A DNA stretch of 64,000 bases from Prorocentrum cordatum (lineage: Eukaryota > Sar > Dinophyceae > Prorocentrales > Prorocentraceae), in assembly GCA_963575745.1 (NCBI GenBank), contig CAUYUJ010022526.1:450652-514651 (forward strand), read 5' to 3'. The notes below the pieces were generated by a model. It did no database searches and was not told the origin of the DNA. It saw only the letters and a list, made by a program, of their open reading frames with translations. The position numbers and the translations under genes were made by a program. The stretch's first letter is position 1; each line of letters begins with the position of its first letter. Below, in pieces: positions 50,402 to 60,849 of the stretch.

Positions 50402-51145
50402 GGACCAGTGTAAACTCAGGATTCATTAACGACGTTGGAATGAGCCCTCCCTTCAAGCTCCCTCTTCATGGACCACCCACAAGGATTCATTTCCTCTGAA
50501 GGGAATGCATCTTTGGGAGACAACCGTTTTGAAGATCCTGAAGCGTGCCAAGGCACCACCCTGGGGACTCAAACGCCACGAATCAACCTGACTGTTGTGT
50601 CTTGGCGATCCTGAACTGTGACACCGCGAATCAACGTAACTGTTGTGCCCTGACTCAACCGCTCGAAACTACGACTTATGGTTCATTAACCGTGAGAGTC
50701 CGTGTTAATCTTGCAAATTTCTAAGACGAATGTGCGCGGCGTCAAGTCCGGAGCCACATTTTGAAAAGGGACAGGAATTGCCGTCAATCCGTGAAGCTGT
50801 TGCATATTCGCAATACTAATGTGCGCGGCGCTAAGGCGAAAGCCACATTTTGAAGACGGCCTGCCCTCAATCCGTGAAACTCCTTACATTTTGAAAGACG
50901 AATGTGCGCGGCGTCCAGGCAAGAGCCACATTTTGAAGTCCGCCCGCCATCAATGTGTGAAGGTCTTGCATGTTTAAGACGAGTGCGCACGGCGCTAAGG
51001 CGAGTTCCACGTTCTAAAAACCACCCGCCTTCCATCTGTGAATCTGCTGCCGATTTCAAGATTCAGGCTGATCTATCGTCAGGAGGTCTCAGGCGAAACG
51101 CCCAGCCTGCCCTTCTGACTGGCCTCGGGTTGCGACAGATGAACG
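50402..51145 (+). repeat. Composite repeat C, copy 2
   Basis: ACCAGTGTAAACTCAGG ... TTAACGACGTTGGAAT ... then four units of about 86 bp (GTGCGCGGCG near 50,731, 50,818, 50,903 and 50,988), ending CTCAGGCGAAACGCCC and GGGTTGCGACAG. Confidence 0.9.
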
Positions 51146-51149
51146 AAGG

Positions 51150-51419
51150 AGGAGGAGCTAGAAGGAGTTCGAGGAGGAGGACGTCGTAGAGACGAGGAGT
51201 GCCCTGCGGCTTCTACAGATGTTTGATCTGGCCTCTCAGAGGAGTGGGCGGAGGAAGGATGTCGCCGCCCCTCCTCCCCCCTTCTTCTCCTGGGGGAGGG
51301 GTCGGAGGAGGAGGAGGGAGAAGGATGAGGAGGACTGAGGGAGCACCAGGCAGCAGCAGCAGCAGCAGCAGGAGGAGGGCGAGGCATGGCGAGGATGAGG
51401 AGGAGGAGGAGGATGAGGA

Positions 51420-51450
<31 letters not shown>

Positions 51451-51530
51451 GAGGAGGAGGAGGAGGAGGAGGAGGAGGAGGAGGAGCAAGAGGAGGAGGA
51501 GGGGGAAGAAGAAGAAGAAGAGGACTCATA
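51150..51530 (+). repeat. GAG polypurine microsatellite
   Basis: GGA triplets with a short CAG run at 51,352-51,372. Right border of composite repeat copy 2. Confidence 0.9.
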
Positions 51531-51925
51531 ATAATAGTAGTAATAGCCGTAAAAGTAGTAATAGTAGCAATAGTAGTAATAATAGTAATAATAATAATAT
51601 TCAGAATACAAATAATATTAATAACAATGAATAATAATAGTAATAAGACTAATAATAACAATTTAATAATCATAGTAGTCATACTAAGTATATTCATACT
51701 AGTAATAAGAAGAAGAATGATAGCACGAATACTAAGAATTATAATAATACTAACACAACCATTACGAATAGTAATACGAATAATAGTAATACTAATAATA
51801 ATAATATCAATAATAATAGTAATAGTAATAACAATAATACTACTAATAATAATAACAATGATAATCATCATAATAATACTAATAATAATAATAATTATAA
51901 TATTAATAATACTAATAATATAATG
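51531..51925 (+). repeat. AT-rich ATA trinucleotide tract
   Basis: About 395 bp of AATAATAGTA-like triplet sequence with almost no GC pairs, sharply bounded by GAG repeat on the left and GC-rich sequence on the right. Confidence 0.9.
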
Positions 51926-52187
51926 CGCGTTTGCCTCCTCAGCGTCTGCCTCCTCCTCGTCGCCGTCGTCCTTCTGCTCCTCCTCCTCCCCCTCCTCCTC
52001 CTTCTCTTTCCCGTTTCTCTGCTCTGCTTCCCGTCCTCCCTCACGTCGACGCCGTGCGAGGATCTGATCGCAAATCTCATAGCCCTCGGCCTCAAGGCCG
52101 TGCACGACGAGATGGTAAAGGTCAGCCTGGGAGCAACACGCAGGGAAGGGGACCAGTCTTCGTTCACCATGTGCTGACGGAGGGCGG
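51926..52187. other. Short unique island
   Basis: GC-rich, between microsatellites. An 84-codon frame (51,923-52,177) starts with a hydrophobic Leu/Val run coded by CTC/CTT triplets and is probably microsatellite-derived. No gene called. Confidence 0.4.
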
Positions 52188-52880
52188 GCAGGAGGACGAA
52201 CCAGGAGGAGGAGGACGAACCAGGGGGGGAGGAGGAGGAGCAGGAGAAGGAGAAGGAGGAGGAGGAGGAGGCGGCGGAGGGATCAGGTGGAGGAGGAGGA
52301 GGAGGAGGAGGAGGAGGAGGAGATGGAGGAGGAGGAGGAGGAGGAGGAAGAGGAGGAGAGAGTAGTGAGAAGGAGGAGGAGGCAGGAGGAGGAGGAGGAG
52401 TTCGAGGAGAGGAGGAGGAGGATGGGGAGAAGGAGGAGGAGGAGGAGAGAAGGGGAGAGGAGCAGGAGAAGGGGGGGGGTGGGGAGGAGGAGCAGGAGGA
52501 GGAGGAGGAGGAGGAGGAGGAGGAGGAGGAGGAGGAGGAGGAGGAGGAGGAGGAGGAGTGAGGAGTGAGGAGGAGCAAGGAACGAGGAGCGAGGAGCTTG
52601 GAGGAGGAGGAGGAGGAGGAGGAGAAGGAGGAGGAGGAGGAGGGGGACGAGAAGGAGAAGGCGGAGGCGGAGGCGGAGGAGGAAGAGGAGGAGGAGGACG
52701 AGGAGGAGGAGGATGAGGGAGGGATGGAGGGAGAAGGGGGGGGGAAGGATGGAGGGCGGGAGGGAGGGGGAGGGGGAGGAGGGATGGATGGATGGAGGGA
52801 GGGAAGGAGGGAGGCAGGAGGAGCAGGAGGGAGGAGATGCAGGATGAGGGCAGAAGCTGTGAGGAGGAGGAAGAGGAGGA
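52188..52880 (+). repeat. ~700-bp polypurine (GGA)n tract
   Basis: Nearly all purine on the plus strand, with GAG/GGA triplets interrupted by short GGGG, ATGG and ACG variants. Glu, Gly or Arg homopolymer frames result. Confidence 0.94.
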
Positions 52881-53280
52881 TACCAAGACGAGTAATACGA
52901 ATACGAACAATACCATGCTAAGAAGAAGGCACAGCGTACTACGACTACGAGTAATACGAACATGCGGATACTTCTCATAGTATTAGTAATGTTTCGAACA
53001 ATCTGAGGACGACCAATCCTATGATTAATGATAAGATGAATGATACCCTGAATGCGAATAATGGGACTATGAATACGAATCATAATGCGAATGTGAGTGG
53101 TATTATGAATGATCACATTACGAGTAAGGATTCTGCGATTGATAAACGAATGACTAATCATAAGATGCAGACTACAACTAATAAAGCTACTCGCAATACC
53201 AAATAAGGATACGACTCAGAATACGAAGACTAATACTAATCAAACTAAGCAGCTAACCGTATTAATGATAATAATGACAA
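52881..53280 (+). repeat. AT-rich degenerate trinucleotide tract
   Basis: Words such as AATACGAACAATAC, ATGAATGAT and ACTAATCATAAGATG, similar to 36,320-36,530. No gene seen. Confidence 0.7.
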
Positions 53281-53284
53281 GCGG

Positions 53285-53495
53285 ATGACGAGGAGGAGGA
53301 GGAGGAGCAGGAGGAGGAGGAGGAGAGGGATGAGGCGGTGGAGGATGGGGAGGAGGAGGAGGATGGGGAGGAGGAGACGGAGGAGGAGGAGGAGATAGAG
53401 GAGGATGAGGAGGAGGAGCAGGAGGAGGAGGAGGAGGAGGACGAGTAGTGAGGAGGAGGAAGAAGAGGAGGAGGATGAGGGGAAGGAGGAGGAGG
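53285..53495 (+). repeat. GAG polypurine microsatellite
   Basis: GGA triplets, left border of composite repeat copy 3. Confidence 0.92.
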
Positions 53496-53496
53496 A

Positions 53497-54335
53497 GACC
53501 AGTGGAAACCCAAGAGTCATCAACGATGTTGGAATTAACCCTCCCTCCAAACTCCCTCTTAATAGGCCCCCACAAAGGTGCATCTCCTTGGAGGGCACTG
53601 CCTCGTTGAAAGACAACAGTTTGAAGATTCTGGAGCGTGCCAACACATTGTTCATGGGATTTCAACGCCACGTATCAACCTGACTGCGGCGTCTTGACGA
53701 TCCAGCGTCGTGCTAGAACGCCATTTGTGGGGGACTTCGACACAGTGAATGAACATAACTGCTGCGCCCGCATAATCCAGTATCCATCCACAGCACCATT
53801 GCTGGTACGTTGCTTATGGGAACCCGTGAAACTCTTGCAATTGTTTGAAAAGAATGTGCGCGGCGTTGAGGCGAAAACCGCATTCTGAAAAGGAACCGCC
53901 CTCTATCCGTGAAGCTCTTGCAAATTTGAAAAAGGAATGTTCGCGGCGCGGAGGCGAGAGCCACATTTCCGTGACACCCTTTCAAAGTTCACAACAAAGG
54001 TTTGCGACGCTAAGGCGAGAGCCACATTTTGAAAACCACCCGCACTCAATCCGTGAAGCTCCTGCGAATTTGAAAACGAAAGTGCGCGGCGCTAAGGCGA
54101 GAGCCTCATTTTGAAAACGACCCGCCCTAAATCCGCGAAACTCTTGCAAATTTTGAAAACGAATGTGCACGGTGCTAAGGCGAGAGCCACATTTTGAAAA
54201 CGACCCGCCCTCCATCTGTGAAGCTGTAATCACTTTTTTAAGTTTCAGGGTCAAACATGGTGAGGATGTCTCAGGCGGAACGCCCGGCCCTCCCTACAAA
54301 CTTGCCTTGGGGTGCGACAGGGAGTAGTTATCTAG
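53497..54335 (+). repeat. Composite repeat C, copy 3
   Basis: ACCAGTGGAAACCCAAGAGT ... TCAACGATGTTGGAAT ... with five units of about 80 bp (53,855 to 54,165) and the end CTCAGGCGGAACGCCC, GGGGTGCGACAGGGAG. Confidence 0.9.
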
Positions 54336-54344
54336 AAGGAGAAG

Positions 54345-54525
54345 GAATGAAGGAGGAGGAGGAGGAGAAGGAGGAGGAGGAGGAGGAGGAGGATGAGGAG
54401 GAGGAGGAGGAGGAGTGAGGAGTGAGGAGTGAGGAGTCAGGAGTCAGGATTGATAAGGAGTGAGAAGGAGCTGGAGGAGGAGGAGGAGGAGGAGGAGGAG
54501 GAGGAGGAGTGAGGAGGGGTGATTG
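54345..54525 (+). repeat. GAG microsatellite with GAGTGAG run
   Basis: GGA triplets and a 54,410-54,450 run of GAGGAGT/GAGTCAG heptamers. Right border of composite repeat copy 3. Confidence 0.9.
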
Positions 54526-54935
54526 CCGCTGCACCCTCTCCCGCCAGTCGTGTCGGGTCTTCCTTCGGGCGAGGCTTGCAAGACCCGAAGGCGCCAGCGA
54601 GGATTGGCAAAGCCCACAGACGCAGGTCCTGCGGGCCACACGACGGGGCGCGTGCCCCGTGGCCTGGACCAGGAGGAGCACGTGCTCCGCATACGGTGCG
54701 CGAAACTGGGCACGCAAGGAGACCGTGCTCCGCGCGCCCTTCTCGGGGCAGGGGGCGCCGGAGGCCGTGCTCCGACGCCCAACTCACCCACCACCCTTTC
54801 CATGGGTGGCCGCTGGCGACGGCGAGCAATCTTCTCTCCTGTTGGCCCTCTACGGGCAAACAAGGGTGACGTTCGGACTGCTACCCGCCCGTTTTTCTGG
54901 GAAGGGGTCCCAGTGGCACAGGTGCCTGAGGAGGA
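54526..54935. other. Unique GC-rich island
   Basis: About 400 bp between microsatellites. Frames of 110-196 codons are open on both strands. None has a domain I can name. Confidence 0.4.
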
Positions 54936-55735
54936 GTGAGGGGGATGAGAAGGAAGAGGATGATGAGGAGGAGGAGGAGAAGAAGGAGGAGGAGGAGGCG
55001 GAGGAGGAGGAGGACGACGACGATGACGACGACGAGAGGAGGAGGAGGAGGAGGAGGAGGAGGAGGAGGAGGAGGACGAGGAGGAGGAGGAGGAGGTGAA
55101 GGAGAAAGCGGAGGAGAAGGGAGGAGAAGGAGGAGGAGGATGAGGAGGACAGGAGGGAGGGAGAGAGGAGGAGGAGCTGGGAAGGAAGGAGGGAGCGAGA
55201 GCGGGAGGAAGGGAGGGAGGAGGAGGAGGAGGAGGAAGAGGAGGAGGAGCATGATGAGGACGACAAGCACGAGGACGAAGACGAGGACGAGGAGTGGAGG
55301 AGGACAGGAGGAGGACGAGGAGGAGGAGGACGAGGAGGAGGAGGACGAGGAGGAGGAGGAGGAGGAGGAGGAGGAGGACGGAGGACGGAGGAGGGAGGAG
55401 GAGGAAGAGGAAGAGGAGGAGGAGGCGGCGGAGGATCAGGAGGAGGAGGAGGAGGAATGGGAGGTGCAGGATCAGGAGGAGGAGGAGGTGGAGGAGGGGG
55501 AGGAGGAGCAGGAGGAGGAGGAGGAGGAGGGGATCAGGGACGAGGGAGGAGGGAGAGGAGGAGGAGGAGAAGGAGGAGGAGGAGGAGGAGGAGGGAGGAG
55601 GAGGGGGAGGTGGAGGAGGAGGAGGAGGAGGAGGAGGAGGAGGAGGAGGAGGAGGAGGAGGAGGAGGAGGAGGGAGGAGGAGGAGCAGCAGCAGCAGGAT
55701 CAGGAGCTGGAGTCAGGGGGAGTGAGGAGGAAGAG
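54936..55735 (+). repeat. ~800-bp polypurine (GGA)n tract
   Basis: GGA/GAG/GAC triplets almost without pyrimidines. A CAG run lies at 55,685-55,700. The longest such tract in the window. Confidence 0.94.
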
Positions 55736-55889
55736 TGGGGAGGAGGGGGGGCGGGAAGGGCCACAGGAGGCCCACAACAACGAGTGCCCGCAGGGGGTCC
55801 CACGAGAGGCCCCTGGAAGGCCTGGGAGGCCCGCGGGATGGGCCAGGACGAGGAGCGGGATGCGCAAGGAGGAGGGGGGAGAGGCTCAT

Positions 55890-55995
55890 TTCGATTCCTT
55901 GGATTCGATTCGATTTCGACAGTTTCCGATTCCGATTCGATTCGACTTTGGATTCCAATGTGGGTTCCGATTTCTCAATGGAGGCCTACTCGCCT
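55890..55995 (+). repeat. Dispersed repeat R7, copy 1 (GATTCGATTCG)
   Basis: GATTCGATTCGATTTCG, GTTTCCGATTCCGATTCG, GATTTCTCAATGGAGGC. Matches 60,494-60,605. Confidence 0.8.
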
Positions 55996-56099
55996 GCCGA
56001 TCTCCGCCGATTCAACGTTTCCCGACTCGGCTGCAGATGTCCACCGACCCGATCCATTTCGATAGCCGATCCGACTGATCGATTCGATTCTGTAGGCGC

Positions 56100-56904
56100 T
56101 TGGGGTGAGCGGGGGGAAGGAACGGCCACGGTCAGCCACGCGCAGAGGGGGGTATGGGGGAAGGGGGGAAGGCTTCTTAGAAGCACCTTGCATCTTTGAG
56201 GGCGCGGGCCGTGTCTGCAGACGCAGGGCTGGCGCCTCCTCGGAAGCAGCCTCCAAGAAGCCTTCCCCGCGCGCCGCCAACATGTCCAGATCCTTGACGA
56301 TATGCTCTTTTTTCAATCCCAGCGTTTTTCCCAGATATCGGACCCCAGGGCCCATGATCGGGCCCTGGCATTCTCAGGGATGGATCCTGGACGCAAAGCT
56401 ACCCCCAGGGAAGGGGTCAGGAGCTCTGGCGCCGCGGATTAATCAAATCAGATTGGAGGATGTCCGTGTACCCTTGCCTCGGAGAACACAAACGGCACAA
56501 ACACGAGTTCTCAGTCCCCAAATCCCCAGGACGGAAGTTGTTTCCTCTTGGGCCCGAACATGAAGCCTTCAACATGAATGCATCTCTCCTCACCCACGGC
56601 TGCTGCAAGCATCTTGACGCGCGGCGACGCCGATGTTTTCTTGCCAACCGCTTGTCGCCGCTGGCGCCTGAAGAGAAGAACCTTCGCCCTGCGTAAGTAC
56701 CCTTTCTGCGGGGAGTGAAACAATGGCATGGACAATTTCTCTGAGGTCCGAGTGGGTTTCTTGGATCAGTGCTGGGCCCCCGTGGCGACGCCGATTCGAA
56801 AAATCCGCGCGGACCTTCGACAGTTCATGCTTATGCAGAGTGTTCTTCCTGCTGCTGCTGCTGCTGCTGGCCCCACTCTGGCTGCCGGGGGGGGGCATGG
56901 GTAA
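56100..56904. other. No confident gene
   Basis: Mixed-composition sequence. A motif near 56,805 (AAATCCGCGCGGACCTTCGA) is shared with 58,668 and 63,026. CTG run at 56,852-56,870. Confidence 0.4.
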
Positions 56905-57110
56905 AATTCTTGGACTTGTACCGTCGGACTGAGGCATAAGATTGAGGTCGGCTCGGGGAGGGTACCCTTCTGTTTTTGGTGCTGGTTGGATGCTCTTGTG
57001 CATTCTGGGGAGGGTACCTTCGGATGTTCTGTGCGTTTTGGCCAACGAAAGGTCTCTTGTTTTTGAAGGGTGTTTTTCTGGCCTAGGTCCGACTGTACCC
57101 CTCCATCGTT
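56905..57110 (+). repeat. Dispersed repeat R5, copy 2
   Basis: GTACCGTCGGACTGAGG, GAGGTCGGCTCGGGGAGG, GATGTTCTGTGCGTTTTGG and TTTTTCTGGCCTAGGTCCGA align with 46,040-46,240. Confidence 0.8.
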
Positions 57111-57334
57111 GCCCTATCCGGCCCATCCTTGGCGACTTGTGTTGGCCAGCCTTGGTCGAACGCGCAACCTGGCCCCCCAGGGCCCCTGCATGCTTGCCGC
57201 ACACCCTTCCTGTGAGGACTCGGATGTAGTCCGCAGGCGGCATCTAAATGCACCACCACCGTCACCACCGTGTCTGGCCTGTGGCATCCTCTCCCCACGA
57301 TGGTGCATACGCCCTCCTGGCATTGGCCAGGAGG

Positions 57335-57550
57335 CGTTTTCTAGGCCTCCCAGATGGGGTCGGAGTAGATGGGGTCGGAGGATCGCGCCGCATCGCCAAT
57401 GCATCGGCGATGCGGGTCGATGCGGAGCCTGATTTTCTTCGTGTCGACGTCGCCGATGTATCGCCGACGTCGGCGATGCATTGCCGATACATTCCTGATG
57501 CATCGCCGATGCATCGGCGATGCGGCGCGATCCTTGGACCCCATCTACAG
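57335..57550. repeat. Dispersed palindromic repeat R9, copy 2
   Basis: Many GCATCGCCGATG/CATCGGCGATGC words. At 57,500-57,523 a perfect 24-bp palindrome is formed by GCATCGCCGATG and its own reverse complement. Confidence 0.85.
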
Positions 57551-57662
57551 TCAACCCTTGCATCCTTGCCTCCTCGGTCCATCCTTGGCCACTTTCGTTA
57601 GCCGCACTCCGCTCGAGAAGCTTCGTAATTGGCGTCCACGGCCCTTGCATCCTTACTGCACG
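57551..57662 (+). repeat. Dispersed repeat R6, copy 1
   Basis: CCTTGCATCCTTGCCTCCTC, GCTCGAGAAGCTTCG and GCCCTTGCATCCTTAC match 58,811-58,922. Confidence 0.85.
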
Positions 57663-57892
57663 TCCTTCTGACCGACTGTACTCCGACCCCATCTGGGAGG
57701 CCTCTCATGGTGCATGCGCATTGGCCAGGAGGGCGTATGCGCCATGCCAGGAACCAGGCTGGCCCTCGCCAGCCACGGTGGTGGTGTAGAGCCGCCTGCG
57801 GCGGAGTTCGGGCTGCGGACCGTGCTGCCTCGCATCCCGAGCCGGGCCGTGCGTTCCTTGGGGCAGTCGGGGCTCTAGAGACGGGGGTGAGT

Positions 57893-58090
57893 GCAAACGG
57901 GGGTCAGCCAGAGCGCCCGATCTTGCAGGATCCTGCAGGGCCAGGGTCTCCTTACACTGGGCCTGGGTGCAGGATCCTGCAGGATCTTGCAGGGTCCTTC
58001 GCGCTGACCCGGGTTTGAGTGCAGGATCTCGCAGGATTCTGCAGGATTCTGCAAGTCCTGGTTGACCCGGGTCTGGATGAATTCGGGTCA
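57893..58090. repeat. GCAGGATCCTGCAG palindrome cluster 3
   Basis: CTTGCAGGATCCTGCAGGGC, GTGCAGGATCCTGCAGGATC and GACCCGGGTTTGAGTGCAGG, with the left flank GGGGGTCAGCCAGAGCGCC shared with cluster 1. Confidence 0.85.
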
Positions 58091-58146
58091 GAAGATCCCC
58101 GACCAGGCCTCCTCGCGTTGTGAACAATCCTAGGAATCATGGGGTT

Positions 58147-58202
58147 CAGTCGGGCGTCTCTCTCTACAGGAGGAATATTCAAAAATAGTAGAACAATTAG
58201 TC
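58147..58202 (+). mobile_element. Family M1, left half
   Basis: AGTCGGGCGTCTCTCTCTAC, AGGAGGAATATTCAAAAATA and TAGTCTGGGGACG. No clear right end found. It follows palindrome cluster 3, as M1 copy 1 follows cluster 1. Confidence 0.7.
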
Positions 58203-58596
58203 TGGGGACGTTTTTTCCACTATTTTCAAAGAGTCCCGAGGCAGGCCGCCGCCCCCCCCCCCGAGATGCAGCGCTGCAGGCGGGCTGCACGAGGCAGTTT
58301 GGGGCAGGGCCGCCGCGCCCGGGGGGGGGGGGGAGGGCGGCGCGAGAGGCACGCTGCGGGCGCGTCGCCTCCGGCCAGGGCCGCTTCGCCTCGGGGCATC
58401 ACGCCGGAGCTCTCAGAGAGGTGCCCACTCGCAAACGTCCGAAAGGCACAGGTCTGCTTCGAGGTAGTGTATCGTAGGGCCCCCGCGACGGATCCAGGCC
58501 AATTTGCGAGTAGTTACTTCGCAGGTAGTGGAACGCGCTCGTCTGAACTCGTAAGACTCGAGTGCGGTTCGAAGAAGACACGAAAACACTTGTGGT

Positions 58597-58684
58597 GCTC
58601 CGCGCGAATATCTTGGATCCGCGCCTGGGCCTCCGCGCGCCAGGGAGGGGGGCACAGCGTGGATCCAAGAAATCCGCGCGGAGC
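58597..58684. mobile_element. Foldback repeat
   Basis: 88 bp. GCTCCGCGCG pairs with CGCGCGGAGC and TCTTGGATCC pairs with GGATCCAAGA, both perfectly, around a centre of about 35 bp. Shares its end motif with 56,805 and 63,026. Confidence 0.85.
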
Positions 58685-58810
58685 GCCAAAAGTTTCTGTG
58701 TATGCGTTTTTTCTTCTGTTAACGCTGGGACTCCATATCTCGGGGGCGTCGAATAGGGGTATGTGGACTCACGTCAACCCGCACAGTAAGGACGGGCAGC
58801 CATCCCAAGG

Positions 58811-58922
58811 TTGCCCTTGCATCCTTGCCTCCTCGGTCAATTCTTGGCTGCTTTCGTTGGCCGCGCCCCGCTCGAGAAGCTTCGAAATGGGCGTCCAAGG
58901 CCCTTGCATCCTTACCGCGCAT
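58811..58922 (+). repeat. Dispersed repeat R6, copy 2
   Basis: About 85% identical to 57,551-57,662, same orientation. Confidence 0.85.
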
Positions 58923-59104
58923 GCTGGAACTCGGGTTTGCCGACGCTTTTTGACGAGCGCGTGGTGAATTTTGACGTTCAAATTTTCGTGGGATGTCTGC
59001 AGCGGGAGCTCGCGTCAAATTTCAGACCGCGGCTCGTCATTTTCATGATGGCCCCGTCAGGCCAACCCGAGTCCCCCGAACCCGAGTCTTACGTCTCCCC
59101 GACG

Positions 59105-59605
59105 GTAGCTTTCGGCACGATCGGGATGGGTACGGAAAGAATCGGCACGAAGACCGAGATTGGAGCCGCCGGGGGGGAATCTGACGAGCTGGCCCAGCAC
59201 TGCTTCCAGCCAGCAGGGAGGATGGGCACGTTCGAGGTTCTGGGTTCGGGACGATTTTATGCTCTTTTTCTTGCTTCGGGGGCCGTTTTCGGGCCCCGGG
59301 AGCGTGCGAAACGGATTTGGGGTGACAGTTTTCACCAGCCGGACCCCAGGAGGGGACCGGGGAGCGAGTTTGAGCGGATTTGGCTTCATCCCCCCCTCCT
59401 GACAGATCTTCCCGTGTCCCGACCAGTTCAGACCCCCCAGCCGCCTCCAAGACCGCCAGCAATTCTTGTTCATTTTGGACAGAGCTTGCTGTCGGCGTCG
59501 CCGCGGGCGTTGTCCATTTGAGACAGAAGGCCGCCTGCCCAAGAGCGGCCGCTGTCGGTGTTGGGCATCGTACCCATCTTTTCCGTACCCATTTCGGGCA
59601 TCCAC
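59105..59605 (+). mobile_element. Family M2 element with a longer interior
   Basis: Left CGGCACGATCGGGATGGGTA, right CCGTACCCATTTCGGGCATC. The 3' third (CAGAAGGCCGCCTGCCCAAG, GCGGCCGCTGTCGG) matches 22,690-22,806. The remaining interior is unique here. Confidence 0.68.
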
Positions 59606-59689
59606 AGACGGTATGGGGTCACCGCACGGTCCTGGGGCTCAGGTCGTTCTTTGAGGACGTTTCGGGTGACGGAGGCCTCCAGGGTCTTA

Positions 59690-59785
59690 AGGCGATGCGG
59701 TGACGGACCGTGCGGTGAGGTCTCTTGGGATTCCGAGGTCATCGCGCGGTCTGCCACCAAATGATTTTGGGACCGCAGGGAACAT
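59690..59785 (+). repeat. Dispersed repeat R4, copy 2
   Basis: CTTGGGATTCCGAGGTCATC, GCGCGGTC and TTTTGGGACCGCAGG. Related to 49,925-50,020. Confidence 0.75.
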
Positions 59786-59794
59786 CGAAAGGCA

Positions 59795-59935
59795 GAAGTT
59801 CTTGTCAATTTTGAGTAGGGCTCGCAGTCGGTGTCGCCGCGGACGTATCCGCCTGCCAAACAGGGGCCGCTGATTCTTTCTGGCAACTCGTAGATCTGTT
59901 TTCAGTACCCATGTTGGGCGTGCCAATCGGTTTCG
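59795..59935 (+). mobile_element. Family M2 fragment
   Basis: GTCGGTGTCGCCGCGGACG, CCGCCTGCC, GGGGCCGCTG and TACCCATGTTGGGCGTGCC. A diverged right half of family M2. Confidence 0.6.
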
Positions 59936-60189
59936 TCGTTGAGACGGTCTTGATGATGTGGACGAGTTCCATGTCCCAGTTGCGTGGCCTGTTCGTGTTT
60001 TCTATCTTTCGTTTCACCCCTGCTTTTTCTTCTCGAACTAGCCCCCTTTGGAGGCAGGCCCATCCGGCTTGCAGCTGCCTCGTCGTCGTCCCCATGAATC
60101 GGAAATGGAGGACCGGCATGAACATACACTGTAAGTTAGATGTTCGCGCGAAGCTCTTGGGTCGGCGTGGGACCCCGCTGCGGCGCCTG

Positions 60190-60345
60190 TGTCGCCCCCT
60201 ACAGGCGGAGCTTGGGCGAACAATAAAATATAGTCAACCCGCATTCCAAAATTATCAAAACTAGTCCAAACATCGTCCTCCTATGTTTTGTTACCATGTT
60301 TGGATATTCCTCCTGCAGAGGGACAGGCCCGACTTGAGAGCAGTG
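60190..60345. mobile_element. Family M1 element, diverged
   Basis: CCCCTACAGGCGGAGCTTGG ... AT-rich centre ... GATATTCCTCCTGCAG and GGGACAGGCCCGACTTGAG. The right end is the reverse complement of the M1 consensus left end. Confidence 0.7.
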
Positions 60346-60431
60346 GGGCGCGCTCGCCTGAACACGCGGGCCGGGGGGTCCTGGAGGCAGCGGGCCCCTA
60401 GGTGCTGCTCGCTGCTCTCCCAGCCTCCCAG

Positions 60432-60658
60432 GGGGCCCGCGCGAGCGCCCGTCCGCCGCTCGGGATGAGGCACTGGCCCCTCGCGGGGCTCGTCTCGCTT
60501 CCTCCGATTCGATTCGGTACGATCTCGGTGGTTTCCGATTCCGATTCGACTCGACTTGGGATTCCGATTCGGGCTCCGATCTCTCATTGGAGGCGTGCTG
60601 GCCTCTTGGGGGCCCGGGAGCGCCAGTCCGCCACTCGGGATGAGGCACTGGCCTCTGC
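60432..60658 (+). repeat. Repeat R7 copy 2 between two R8 copies
   Basis: R7 copy 2 at 60,494-60,605 (GATTCGATTCGG, TTTCCGATTCCGATTCGAC). It is flanked by two near-identical 52-bp segments (60,432-60,484 and 60,607-60,658) containing CCGCTCGGGATGAGGCACTG and CCACTCGGGATGAGGCACTG. Confidence 0.82.
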
Positions 60659-60661
60659 GTT

Positions 60662-60730
60662 AAGTCGGGCCTGTCCCTCTACAGGAGGAAGATTCGAGAA
60701 ATAGTCAAAAATTAGTCTAGGGACGAGTTT
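60662..60730 (+). mobile_element. Family M1, left half
   Basis: AAGTCGGGCCTGTCCCTCTA, CAGGAGGAAGATTCGAG and TTAGTCTAGGGACGAG. Confidence 0.7.
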
Positions 60731-60849
60731 GGGATTATTTTTGACCATTTGTGGGCATTCTTTGACTATTTCTTATTTAATCGCTTCGCTCATTCCGCCG
60801 GCCCATACAGTCTCATGTCTGCCGTTTGCCCGAGGGCCTGGTGTCAATG

